A stretch of 64,000 bases of DNA, from positions 116,357,977-116,421,976 of the forward strand of contig CM041298.1 in assembly GCA_023052935.1 (NCBI GenBank), read 5' to 3'. Under the pieces are notes generated by a model. It saw only the letters and a list, made by a program, of their open reading frames with translations, did no database searches and was not told the DNA's origin. The stretch comes from Piezodorus guildinii (taxonomy: Eukaryota > Arthropoda > Insecta > Hemiptera > Pentatomidae). The number at the start of each line of letters is the position of its first letter. Position 1 is the first letter of the stretch. Shown here one piece after another: positions 21,857 to 32,642 of this stretch. The translations under genes were made by a program, and so were the position numbers.

Positions 21857-22855
21857 ATTATTTATCAGTTCTTTAATGAATTTTAACAAAAGATTCTTGT
21901 TTGCCCTCACCAGATTTTATTATGAAATAGGCCTGAGAATGCGCTAATTACGACGTTACTAATGTGAAAGATCGAATCCTAGACTGTCAACAAAGTAGAA
22001 CGAGCCTGTAAGAATAAAACCGGTGGCTCCACCAATAAAACGACACGCCATGAAGAAGACATCAACTTCTTGAAGACCCTGTCAGTATTAAAATAATCCT
22101 CGGGACGCGACAAGATTGTAAATTCCCAGATAAGAAGGGACCGCTTGGATTTTGTGCTTTTAAACCTCCTTGCCTTATAATTTACACCCTTCCCGTTTTT
22201 TCGCGCCGTTTCTGCCTTCAATTATTCTAAAAACACTGCCAGGTTTCCTTCCATTTCATTCGTATTTAAACTGTAATTTTTTTCCGATATCTTAGAGCGT
22301 TTTATCGCCTCAGCTACCGATCCCAGCCTATTATGGTAATTTAATGCGGTTAGAATTCCCTCAGCTCGCATGATTCATGTAGGTATTTTAATTAATTTAG
22401 AAAAAAAATACTCAGAATTATTGCTTCGGCTATCTTGGGTGGAAATCGTAAATTTTAAATAAAGATAGAAAGAAATCCGACGATTTACCTCCTGGCTTAA
22501 AAATAATCGTGTTTAGACTAGGTTTTTATTTAAATTTTTCTTGTATGGAAGATGAAATGTTAGTTTCGTCTGAAAGAAAAAAAAATATCCGGTTTGAATC
22601 CCGTCTAGTCCTACTAAATTTTATCTTGACCCAGGTCATCTGAGTCTTCTCAATGCGGCAAAAAACTTCTCTATATGCCTTCTCTTTGTTATCATATATT
22701 TCTGATTGCCACTTCTATGCCAAGAACCTGACCCAATATATCAACCTAATTGGTTTTCTAAAAATAAACAAAAAAACATTATTGTAATCTAAGTTATAAA
22801 GTCTATCATCTTAATTATAATATACCAAGTCATTATAAACAGAAAAAAAAAATTG
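21857..22855. other. No gene recognised
   Basis: Slightly GC-richer between 21950 and 22380 with an 80-codon minus-strand frame (21979-22221) that has no recognisable domain. It matches no repeat in the window and may be single-copy DNA. Confidence 0.45.
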
Positions 22856-23372
22856 AAATTTTGCATACACTCACTGAAAAAAGTGCCCATACAGCATGTT
22901 ATTTATTTTCAACTTAACAATTTCCTAATATACAAATTATTAATACTAATATTACATAAAAAAATATATTTATTTATTTTCATTTCAATATTAATATTAA
23001 ACAAGCAGAATGTCATTTGTTTATGGAAGGTCAAAAAAGTTTCCATAGACTTTCAATATTAATCCTATTTGCTGCACTATGACTGTCTTTTCAGTGTTAT
23101 ATGTATAAATTTTATCTCGATAATCAAATGATATTTGAGTATTAACTTTCCTCAGGCCTGGAAAACTGATTTCTTTTCAATTTGCGCGTTTCTCGTGGTT
23201 TTAAAGAGCTAATGGTTTGCACGGCTTTTCTATAAGTAACATTGCATATTTGTTGAATAAGTCACATACTGCTGTACAGTATGGACTACAAAGACATAGA
23301 GAGTTAAAATCTTTGAAGGATAAACGACTTGCTGGAAGACAGGGGACTGGAGAAATACCGAAAAGGAATCAT
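22856..23372 (+). pseudogene. Tc1-like transposon 5' end and transposase N-terminus
   Basis: CACTGAAAAAAGTGCCCATAC near 22871 and a second, similar AAAAAAGTTTCCATAGAC near 23033 look like the outer and inner repeats of an IR/DR-type Tc1 terminus. From about 23220 the frame GFSISNIAYLLNKSHTAVQY continues LQRHRELKSLKDKRLAGRQG, the paired-like helix-turn-helix of Tc1-type transposases, ending in a stop near 23371. The DDE catalytic domain is absent; the sequence runs into a (TA)n repeat. Confidence 0.6.
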
Positions 23373-23403
23373 TGAAATCGGTTTAGAACTAGTAGCAATT
23401 AAA

Positions 23404-23404
<1 letters not shown>

Positions 23405-23466
<62 letters not shown>
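23405..23466. repeat. (TA)n microsatellite
   Basis: About 30 perfect TA units directly after the Tc1-like fragment. Confidence 0.95.
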
Positions 23467-23469
<3 letters not shown>

Positions 23470-23789
23470 ATATAAGTTTCTATACTACAATATTAAGTTT
23501 TATTAAAATGTAATTTCATATTTGAGGTAGAAAAATTAGAGCCGAGTTTCTTATATTTCTCCGAAAACATCTTTCTATTTTACATAATCATCGAATAACC
23601 GAAGTTTCGGGGGTATCTCACCTGTCTTTAAGATCCTACAAGTTAAAACAATAAAATCTCTAAATCCTAATAAAACCATTATTGTGGTGCGAATATTTAA
23701 AACGAAAATTAAAATGATTAAGCAAATAAAAATTGTACAAGATAACTCAACCAAAATAACAATTTTACATGGTTCATAATTAAAATTAT

Positions 23790-23885
23790 AAATTAGACCG
23801 ACAATGGGGGTCGAAACGGCAGAAAATAAATAGTTAAAACTATTTAATTGTTTCATTCACTTATCGCCACCCGGAATAATTCCTT
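23790..23885 (+). repeat. Fold-back family A arm
   Basis: GACAATGGGGGTCGAAACGGC, ATAGTTAAAACTATTTAATTGTTTCA and CCACCCGGAATAATTCC align with the arms at 19.3 and 28.9 kb. Confidence 0.6.
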
Positions 23886-24139
23886 CAAGAAAAATTATAA
23901 ATATTCTAAAATTTACTTGGTTTGTAAAATTCCTTATTACAACTGTTTTATCAAAAACTTCTAATTTTTCAATATCGGATATTGTTCAATTTATTCAAAA
24001 TATTAGGAATTTAATGATAATCTGAAATTTCATATTTCTAGCGTATATGCTTGAGATATTGCAGCAGCTTTGTTGATGGAAAATTCGGCGACATGTTAGT
24101 AACATGCATTTTTAACATTTTTAGAATTGTCTAAAAAGT

Positions 24140-24465
24140 TTATAACACCTTGATCATAAACTCATGAATAAACACCTAAATGGGCTGATCTGGCCCGAAC
24201 CATGTATCAAGCCTTCCATGAAAAACTCCACTCCCACTCTAACCTACTTGTTTTAATCATCGTTTCCTCTTCTATTCCTGCCGATCCTCCGAGGCTTTTG
24301 AAAAGAGGATGGCCTCGAGACCTTCTAGTTTAGATTACCCAGTGGAGTGGTGCCAATGGGCATTTTCTCTTCATGTCTTTTTCATGTATTTCTGTTAGCT
24401 AATTGACTTGATATATTAACTAATACAGTTGTAAATTTCAATAACTGATAATAAAAAAACATAAA
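24140..24465 (+). mobile_element. J1 LINE 3' end
   Basis: Decayed C-terminus (CTGATCTGGCCCGAACC, CATGAAAAACTCCACTCCCA, GGATGGCCTCGAGACCTTCT) and the 3' UTR ending GTAAATTTCAATAA then A-rich. 5'-truncated. Confidence 0.75.
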
Positions 24466-24477
24466 ACACCTATATCT

Positions 24478-24573
24478 TTTTGTGGGACTTCGTCGTTAAG
24501 ATTACAAATATTCACAATCGCAACACTTTCCCTCAATATATATTTTACACATAGATAAGTGAAAGACTCAAAT
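24478..24573 (+). repeat. AC12 terminal fragment
   Basis: TGTGGGACTTCGTCGTTAAG, TCACAATCGCAACACTTTCC and AGATAAGTGAAAGA correspond to the 3' terminus in plus orientation. Confidence 0.6.
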
Positions 24574-25305
24574 AAGTGAAAATAAAAATATCATTTTCGA
24601 CTCACTTTAAATGAAAAAATATTTATACGAAAAATAAAAAGCAGGCGGTCAGTATTCATTAATGAACCCCGGGCCCATTGAGGAATACGTTGATATGCAG
24701 AGGAGCCGCGCATATTCACTTGATGACTCAGAAAGGCTATGGCCAGAAAACTACTACAGGAATTCCAGAGGCTAGGCTGCGTGAATATCGAACGCCCATT
24801 GATGAGGGATTCGAATTTCGGCTACGTAAGCCGCAGGACAATGGGCAAAGACATTGAGGATTCCGCGGGTGTTGGTCTCCAGCGGTTCTCACCACTTCCT
24901 CGGGAGTGCCCATACAGTTCTGGAATATAAAGGATATCTTCCACAACTGGATAACGGGCTTCTCATATTCCTGGAACTGTAAAGCGGCGTGGTAAAGAGC
25001 CAATAATGGCCTTCCGAAGTGTGCCAATGATTTCGTAAGATACCTTAAATTATTCATTAGAGATAAATGCTTTAATCATTGGCAATGGTGCCCAAATAGA
25101 TAGGGCTGCTCATCAATCCTGCGTATATTGTAGAGAAAATAAACATTTTGCAATTAAGGTAGGTTGCTCAGAAAGCAGGTCATACTTTATATATGTTTTA
25201 TTAAGAGGCAATCGTACGAGTCGGTGTCATATTCATCTGTAACATTTAAAAAAATAAAATAAAATAAGTTAATAATTAGAGTAAATAATAAGTTAGTACT
25301 TTTTA
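24574..25305. other. GC-richer island without a recognised gene
   Basis: About 24650-25060 is clearly less AT-rich than its surroundings. Overlapping open frames of 63 codons (plus) and 106 codons (minus, 24737-25057) exist, but neither shows a known motif. It could be an exon of a host gene or a captured sequence. Not assignable. Confidence 0.4.
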
Positions 25306-25590
25306 ATTTCACTTACCTATATATGAAATATATTGTAAGGGAAGGTATTGCGATCTTGAAATTTTTTTAATTCCAGTTTTCAACGGAAATACACGTTTTA
25401 AGATCCCTCGAATCCAAATGACCAAGTCTCGCGAAAAGGTGTGTGTGTAGTAACTCCAGCACAAAAACGATAACTCCTATAAAACTGAAATTTTATATTT
25501 AGGACAACTATACGCCCAAATCTGCTGACCGGGAGAGCCACTTTATACCATGCATTTTGCACCTTTTTACGATTTACTTAAAAACGGTTC

Positions 25591-25701
25591 TTTTTTTTTT
25601 TTTTTTTTTTATATGATTTTATTTAGAAATAATACAATCAGCCACAATCTTGGGCAATGAGTATTAGTGCTATAAGAAGTCATTCATTCCATATGCACAG
25701 T

Positions 25702-25778
<77 letters not shown>

Positions 25779-25994
25779 ATATATATATTATATATTACAA
25801 ATAATAATAAATAAACCTAAATGAAGAGAAAAATAAATAAATAATAATAATCTTGACCACATTCATACATATATACAATATTAACATACTGAACCTGGGA
25901 ATCCCTAATCGAACACTTACAAGTGGGTGTCGGGGCCCGATGCCAGGTGATCCCAGCGCCTCTCAGTCGCGTTTCCAGTTAAGACTGAGAGAGG
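25591..25994 (-). mobile_element. J2 LINE 3' end with target-site duplication
   Basis: Poly(T) from 25591, then the J2 3' end read on the minus strand (ACAATCAGCCACAATCTTGG) and a 3' UTR piece (GATCCCAGCGCCTCTCAGTC). Flanked by TAAAAACGGTTC (25579-25590) and TAAAAACGGCTC (25995-26006), a 12-bp duplication with one difference. An (AT)n tract at 25716-25795 lies inside. Confidence 0.8.
25716..25795. repeat. (AT)n microsatellite
   Basis: AT/TA dinucleotides broken by three TTA steps, next to the A-rich part of the J2 tail. Confidence 0.9.
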
Positions 25995-26568
25995 TAAAAA
26001 CGGCTCTAACGATTTTGATTAAACTCTATTTATCGATGTTAAATTTTATGGGCTTTAATATGATGTAGGTTTCATTCTAATTAAAATAGTCTGAAAAGGG
26101 TTAAATTCCGATATTTTAAATTTTCTTCCCCTAAAATACCTTTAATTTTGTAGATTATAAAACAAGAACCATATCATCATGCTATCATTGATAAAATACT
26201 CGAACCAATTCGATACCCAACTAAAGAAGAAAACTGAAAAAATATTTTTTTTACAATTTTATGTTTTTAGCAAAATAACAGTAATATACATGTATAATAT
26301 ACCGTTAGAAAGCTAAAGATTTTATGAAAGATATTATCTTATACTCAAACTTGTTAACGTTAATCAAGAGTGGTGAAAAGCCGATAAAACTAAATGATTA
26401 TTTTAGATAATAATATGATGGATTTTCAATAAAACACATATTTCTATAGAAATTCAATTTAGTTAATTCTTTATTAGTTTCACTCATTTTTATCTCTAAC
26501 TGCACTTGATAATTCATTAATCTATTTTAACAACGGGGGATTGAAAGTCGTGTGTTGCCCGCACCAGA

Positions 26569-26976
26569 TTTTTTATAATAGGTTAAAAAGTAAACAATAA
26601 TTGAATATATTTTTTTTTAAAAGATAAGTTCATACGAAAATGTTGAGAATTATTACCTTTATACTAATAGCCACCATACTAAAAATCGTCCAAGCAATAG
26701 CTTGCTGTCAGATTGTTCATACTACACTTCAATAAATCCAGCACATGGCAAGGAAGTTTTTAGTTAAAAAATTTTCTATTTGTAATTTTATTGAAAATAG
26801 AAAGAGAAACATTGCTCACCTAATTGGACAGACCTCACCATATCTGCATGCTAAGGGGACTATAAACGTATTCAGGGATATTGCATCGTAATAAAATAGT
26901 TATGGACTGCATTCTGTGTAAGTTACCTAAATTATAATATTAAATACCAGTCTATTTATTGCAAAATATTCATTTT
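26569..26976. other. No gene recognised
   Basis: AT-rich, no repeat match or domain identified. Confidence 0.5.
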
Positions 26977-27385
26977 ACTTTCACTTACTTGCATATGAAA
27001 TAAGGCAAAGTATTGCGAATGTGAACATTTTTTAATTCGAGTTTTTTCTTTTTTTTCTATTTTTTTGGCCCTTGCCAGGTATCCCTCCTTCCATGAAAAA
27101 CTCCACTCCCACTCTAATCCACTAGATAAATTCTTGTTTCCTCTTCAATCCCTGACGATCCGCCGAGACGTCTGATAAGAAGATGGCCTCGAGACCTTCT
27201 TGTGTAGATTCACTACTAGTGTGCTGCCAACGGGAAATTTCTCTTCATGTTTTTTATCATTAAGCTACGATTTATTTGTTACATTAAAATATACAGTTGT
27301 AAATTTCAATAAAATATTTTTTATTTAAAAAACAATTATTTTAATAACGGAGGTAAGTGAATGTCGTGTGTAGCGAACACAAGAT
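26977..27385 (-). repeat. AC12 termini around a J1 LINE tail
   Basis: 26977-27060 is the AC12 start (ACTTTCACTTACTTGCATATG, AAAGTATTGCGAATGTGAAC) and 27331-27385 its end (ACGGAGGTAAGTGAATGTCG). Between them, 27065-27330 is a plus-strand J1 3' end (GATGGCCTCGAGACCTTCTT, ACAGTTGTAAATTTCAATAA). Most of the AC12 interior is missing. Confidence 0.7.
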
Positions 27386-27984
27386 GTTTAAAAAAATCTT
27401 TTCCAGAAGTCAATGTTTCCTATATACCGAGCGACATACGATGAAATTCAGAGTTGGCTACTATAACCACGTACACGGGCAACGATTATGGGCTTCGATA
27501 AGATAACATCAACGAGCGAACAGAGACTTGTTGAAAGCCTGGAGTATGCTGGAGCCATTGAGATAACAACTGGAAGAGCCCACAAAGAGACAATATTTCA
27601 GAGGAGGAAAGCTGACCGCTTCGAGAAAACAGGTCTTTTCGACTCGCCTTTCTGGGAATCCTGTCAAATTACGAGGGAGTTATTAACATTTTTCTGGAGA
27701 ATTAATGCCGAGGTGTGGCTCCCCAACGTCGACGAAAGATCTCACGTAACATCTCTTTCCCAGAACCTGTCGATTCCTTATCGAATCACAACTTCCTTCG
27801 GCCTCCGGAACTCGAGATGTCGCTGGTGTTGTCCTTGATAGTGGGAGAGTAATACCTTCCTATGTGGACGTATAGTGGGAACGGACTTTAAAAATGAAGT
27901 ATTGACTCAAGGTCGGTTTGTTTATTTAACGTCACTTTCAAGGCCCACTTGAAATTCAAGTGCGTTAACAAAAACCGTTAAAGA
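27386..27984. other. GC-richer island, 116-codon frame of unknown nature
   Basis: 27488-27838 holds an open frame of 116 codons (plus) with balanced amino-acid composition but no recognised motif. Local base composition is unlike the surroundings. It might be an exon or a captured fragment. A short SINE-1 tail fragment (TTATTTAACGTCACTTT) is near 27937. Confidence 0.35.
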
Positions 27985-28575
27985 AATAGAGCTCTAAATA
28001 AACACAGATAAAACGAAATATAAGATTAGTTAGAGAAACTGTGACGATCTTTGCAATAGAGAGATTTAAATATTTATGCTCAATAATAACAAGAAAAAAT
28101 TAAATCCAGGAGAAAATAAATTCCCGGTTAAAGCCAGTAGATGCGTGTTATTCAGTTGCGAAATTACTTAGTTCGCCGCTTTCTTACGCATGTGAAACGT
28201 GACCGCTCACTCTGAAGGATGAACAACGTCTTAAGGTTATCGAAAATATGGTATTGCGTAAAATATTCGGTCCGATGAGTGATGAGGTCCATATGGAGTT
28301 TAGAAGGCTGCACATCACGGAATTGCGTAGTTTGTACCGTGTGGATATAATTGATTTGATAGCATCACGGAGACTCAAATGGGCGTGAAAAATAGTTGGA
28401 CCCAGTGAAGAACGAGTTCCAAAAAAGTTAGTATTAGCTGAACTGTCTGGAAGCCGTCCGAAAAGTAGGCCGAAGCGTCGATGGGAGGATTGAATTAACT
28501 CAGATCTCGGGGGCTTGGGCTTGAACGGTGATAATTGGATGGATTTTTGTAGACAGTTATTATTATTATTATTTA
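27985..28575 (+). pseudogene. RTE/CR1-type LINE RT C-terminus, (TTA)n tail
   Basis: Decayed frame with YACET, LKDEQRLKVIENM, ILRKIFG, FRRLHI-LRSLYRVDIIDLIASRRLKWA and GSRPKSRPKRRWED when frames are combined. This C-terminal module follows the RT domain in many arthropod RTE/CR1/L2-type LINEs. Several stops are present. It ends in TTATTATTATTATT rather than poly(A), as do the two relatives at 39.4 and 41.7 kb. Confidence 0.75.
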
Positions 28576-28766
28576 AGACTCACTTACATGGTCGTTCTAG
28601 AACAACTGTTCGACCCGTTATAGCTGCCCGTGTAAGAACACATCGTTCCAGTCCATCGTTTTTTTTTAGTATTCTCACAATTTAATTGTTCAGCTTCAAT
28701 AATTCTTCCGTTCTTTTACTTATTAACTTACTTTACAAAGAAGATCAATCAATGTATTTAATTAGT

Positions 28767-28983
28767 ACAATTAAATATTTTTAACTTGACTATTTCTTGT
28801 CTCCCATCGTTTCGGACCCTCATTTTGGGCCATCAGCAGGCCTAAAAACATACAAAAGGAATACTACGAGTGTACAGAAACATATATATGCGTATTCCTT
28901 TTGGTATTTTTTTAGCCCTGATGATGACCCACAAGGGGAGGGTGGGTCGAAACGTAGACATAAAATAAATATTTAATTGTTTC
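28767..28983. repeat. Fold-back family A, both arms, hammerhead-like hairpins
   Basis: The left arm 28767-28864 and right arm 28892-28983 are imperfect inverted repeats around a 27-base loop. The right arm has CTGATGA (28918-28924), a perfect 7-bp hairpin GACCCAC/GTGGGTC (28926-28932/28942-28948) and GAAAC (28949-28953). That order is the core of a hammerhead ribozyme except for one extra base before the stem. The left arm carries a degenerate version on the other strand. Penelope-like retroelements are known to carry hammerhead motifs; assignment here is inference. Confidence 0.5.
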
Positions 28984-29009
28984 TTTTTACTAAAACCCCA
29001 CCCGGACTA

Positions 29010-29879
29010 ATTGTTTCCTGTAAATCTCGACGGTCAATTAATTAAAAAAAGTAATTGTTAACATTTTGTAGTAATTTGTTTTCATTGTATTTTAGAAGAT
29101 CGTGAAGATTGGGGAAGAACCTTAGTTTTAATATAAAAATAATTTTAATATAAATTTTCGAATTATTTAAAAAAATATAATTGTTTCTAACTTTAGTAAT
29201 TACTATAATTCTTCCATTTTGAAATATAATTTTTGATTATACTCAATAATAATAATAATGATTCAGAATCTGTGTAATTAACAAATGATAATAAAAGAAA
29301 TTATCCAAATTTAAGGCTGTGTTTCGCAAATAGAGTAAATAAAATAAATTCATTATACTGTAATAATTTTAATACCACAAAAAAAAAAAAAAATCTCTGG
29401 TTAATCACATTCATAAAATAGGCTAACCTAATTGCAAAATGAGCAGCTGATTTGAATATGTTTGTAATAGTTTTGCGACTGAAAATTTCTAAATAGCTTT
29501 ATATAGAAGCGAGGCAAATAGCCTGAGATCCAACCCAGTTTTGTCCCTGATCCTATTTGATCCAGTTCTTACAAGAGGTCAAAAACATGTCGCTTTTATT
29601 CGCAATATGTTCGCTAATATCCTTGGTTATGGTATTTTACATTACAAAAAACGGTTAATAATAATAATTTAAGGTAATAAGGTAAAGGTGGGACAAAAAC
29701 ATAAATTTCAAAAAACGGTACTTTTTTAGGATGAAAAAAGTTCCAAAAAAAAATTAGATCTTCTGCCGAAAGACATATCCCTGTCAATAAAACCAATTTA
29801 AACATAAAATTAAAAAAAAAAAAAAAATGTAATATAAAAATAATTAGAAAAATACTTACATTTTAAGGTGAAAAAATAC
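29010..29879. other. No gene recognised
   Basis: AT-rich, with A-tracts near 29380 and 29811. Nothing assignable. Confidence 0.5.
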
Positions 29880-30310
29880 GTTACACAATAAGTGCCAACA
29901 CTGTAATAATATCCAAACTATAAGCCACAATTTAGAAGAATGCCCTTTTTATAGGACAAGTTTAAACAAATTAGGAGGGATCACTTGTAGCTGGGTGGCT
30001 AGCGTAACAGCCTCCTATGTCAAAGGTCACGGGTTCAAACCCGCAGGAAGTCCTAGGATTTATTAATTGGAGTAAAAAATCCTTAGTTATGCCGTCCTTC
30101 GGAGGGGACGTTAAAAGGTGGTCCCGAGCCTGTGCGATGTCAGGTACTCGTTAAAGATCTCTATCCTAATAAAACCTGGATAGGTAGCATCGTCCGATTA
30201 GCCATAGTAGCATAAAGTGGCGTTAAATGAATAAACAAACTAATTAGGACTCAGACCTAATATATCCTCCATACTCTCCAATAATGAATACAATATTTCG
30301 TCGCTGTTCA
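29880..30310 (+). pseudogene. LINE C-terminus interrupted by SINE-1
   Basis: Before the SINE one frame reads CQHCNNIQTISHNLEECPFY, a CxxC...H....C cluster typical of the end of I/R1-group ORF2. After the SINE the frame resumes as LGLRPNISSILSNNEYN then FRFLER. Removing the SINE and one copy of AATTAGGA restores continuity. The RT part is not present. The SSIL tail resembles the fragment at 20.04-20.29 kb. Confidence 0.65.
29977..30241 (+). mobile_element. SINE-1, best-preserved copy
   Basis: Starts GGGATCAC. A box GGTGGCTAGCGTAACAG and B box GGTTCAAACCC are both present and correctly spaced for a pol III promoter. The body is GAAGTCCTAGG, GTACTCGTTAAAGAT and CATCGTCCGATTAGCC, ending CGTTAAATGAATAAACAAAC. 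Flanked by an 8-bp duplication AATTAGGA (29969-29976 and 30242-30249). Confidence 0.9.
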
Positions 30311-30489
30311 GGTTTCTTGAGAGGTACCTATTATTTAATAAAATATAGTTGTTTAATTTAATTTCATTTTTATCTACTATTTTACCTTATTATTGTTATA
30401 AGCTTATTTTATTAATTTTGAATTATTTATTTTAATTAAAGAGTACTGTAGGCGTTAATGACCCCTGGGTTTTATACGCCTCAAAAGTA

Positions 30490-30545
30490 TAAACTTAATT
30501 TACTGGTGCCGACGTTTCGGCCTAAATTATAGGCCTTCTTCAGGA
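30490..30545 (-). repeat. Fold-back family C hairpin motif
   Basis: Minus strand: CCTGAAGAAGGCCTATAATT then TAGGCCGAAACGTCGGC. A 6-bp stem GGCCTA/TAGGCC lies between CTGAAGA and GAAAC, again hammerhead-core-like. Related motifs lie at 45.48-45.51 (minus) and 45.70-45.74 kb (plus). Confidence 0.5.
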
Positions 30546-30559
30546 TTATAAAACAAAGA

Positions 30560-31145
30560 TAACCCATATATTATATAAGATAACCTAAATATTATCCATT
30601 AAATTACTATTATGATATTAGGATAATTTTCAAAACGAGCAACAGCAACAGATTCATCTTTTGAGGTGGAAAGATATAATATAATTAGCTTATTTTTGCC
30701 TGCAATAATCCAAGTTAATTTGCAATATTGCAGTTGAACCTAGATGCAAATGGTACTTAATGAGACAGTACTAGAAAGGAAGTGAGCCGCACTACTGGAA
30801 TTAGCAACAATATCCCTACGGAACTAATTGCATAAATTATTTATTTTCCTATTAATATTTAATCGCCTTTTCTGTCCACAATTAGAACGCCTTTCTTCCT
30901 AATAGCTCAAATTATTTTCGCCTCCTCTCTTCGCACCTAGACTGCGAATTAACGGTAATTGAGAGGTTATTGAGACCTGAAAATGGTATGCAGAACTCTG
31001 CCGGAATATTCAGAAAACCTTGATTGAAGTCAGTCTGATATGAAAAGTGCTTATAGTGAATGATAAAATTTCGTTGCTGTAAAATATCACTTTAAGTATA
31101 TTTTGAATTATTCAAAAATACTGCTACCATCTAGAAGAATTAAAA
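30560..31145. other. No gene recognised
   Basis: No repeat or coding signal assigned. Confidence 0.5.
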
Positions 31146-31147
31146 AA

Positions 31148-31702
31148 AAAAATATATTGATATTTACAACTGTATTTCTTAATACATCTAGCAAATTAGC
31201 TATGAGATAAAATACACGAAAAAAACATAAAGAGAATCTTCCCATTTGCAACACTCTAGTTGGTGAATAAAATGTTTTTTTTTTTTTTAAAGACGCCTCA
31301 GAGGATTGTCAGGAATGGAAGAGGAAGGATTGAAACTAAACTTGTGGTTTAGAGTGGTAGTGAAGTTTGTCATGGAACGATTGATACCTGGTTCGTGCCA
31401 AATCAGCTACATATGAAACATTAAGGTCTTTATGGATGAGTTTATTCGTGACACAGTAAATAGGGCTTAGGATTTTTCGAAGGATTTTGGATTGTTAGGA
31501 TTGAGAAAGGGAAGAATTTGATGGATTAGTAGAGCCCCAAATCTCAACTCTGTAAGTCCAGATAGGCTTTATGATGGTTATATAGATGAGCCTTTTGTAG
31601 TTAAGTGGAAGGTTAGAGCGTCTGTCCAGTAAGTGTTGATGTTAACGAAAGCGGCGAGTAGTTTCTTGTCGTTTTACTCTAGTATGCGGATACCGTGTTA
31701 GA
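31148..31702 (-). mobile_element. J1 LINE 3' part, decayed
   Basis: 3' UTR (TATTGATATTTACAACTGTA), C-terminus, and RT thumb block (GAGCCCCAAATCTCAACTCT, GAGCGTCTGTCCAGTAAGTG) in minus orientation. A T-run at 31274-31288 lies inside. Many stops. Confidence 0.8.
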
Positions 31703-31911
31703 CTAGAAGAATTTAAAATAGATAAAAATTAAATTCAATAAGTGAAATTAAAAATTGTGGCACCATCATTTTGGGAAAAACAATAGATAATGGATATTCT
31801 ATCTATATTTTATTAGCGTTGCCTGTCAGGGAGAAATTGAGTTTCGGACAAGGGCGGATAAATTCAGTATAGAAAGTAAATAAATAATCCACGATTTTTT
31901 TTTTTTTTAAT

Positions 31912-32024
31912 TATCTCTGTAAACTTTAGTAGTTATTTTTAAATTATCTCTGTAAACATGTAAACTTTAGTAGTTATTTTTAAATTATCTCTGTAAACAT
32001 GTAAACTTTAGTAGTTATTTTTTT
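31912..32024. repeat. Tandem repeat, about 2.5 x 45 bp
   Basis: The block AATTATCTCTGTAAAC plus ACTTTAGTAGTTATTTTT repeats three times; the second and third units share an extra ATGTAA insertion. Confidence 0.85.
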
Positions 32025-32212
32025 CTTTAAAACTAATATAGATCACAAACAGTGGGTCTTAGCGACAACTTTTAAATAAATAAAAATATTTTTCTTAACA
32101 TTTGTGACATCAAAATCTACTTTAAAATTTTGATTTGTGCAACACCAACCGAGATAGAGCGTTTCAAAAGTTCTCTTTTTTAATTATTTTATTGTTGTTG
32201 AATTATTGTTTG

Positions 32213-32500
32213 TTTGTTTATTCATTTGATTAACTTAGAATATGATAAACTGAATTTAACTTTATGCTGCTGTGGCTAATTGGACTATGCTACAGTGGGA
32301 GTCCTAAATTTTCCATTTCCAGTTTTAAGTAGGACAGGGATCTTTAACGAGTACCTAACATCGCAGAGGCTCCATAGAACGACATGACCAAGAATTATTT
32401 ACTCTCTTAAAAAAACAAGAAATCTGAGGGCCGTCTGCCGGGTTATAACCCGTGCCCTTGGGAATAGAAGGCTGTTATTCTACACAGTAGGTGATCTACC
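32213..32500 (-). mobile_element. SINE-1, minus strand
   Basis: Begins with the complement of the GAATAAACAAACAA tail, then CTGTGGCTAATTGGACTATG, GATCTTTAACGAGTACCT and a complement of the B-box region (GGTTATAACCCGTGCCCTTGG). Confidence 0.75.
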
Positions 32501-32642
32501 TACAAAACAACAGATGTTACATCACAAAATATATTAAAATATTACTTAATATTAGATGTCCGATTCGAATGTATTATTTTCTAAAATATTAACAAAAATC
32601 CAAATATCAAATAAAAAATCAATATCGCAGATTAAATCATAT

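Larger units (their letters stand above)
25306..26568 (-). mobile_element. AC12 element with a nested J2 LINE tail
   Basis: Starts TTTCACTTACCTATATATG and ends GCACCAGA. The interior stops at AAAAACGGTTC (25590) and resumes at AAAAACGGCTC (25996), on either side of a LINE tail. The GTGTGTGTAG tract is short here. Confidence 0.8.
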
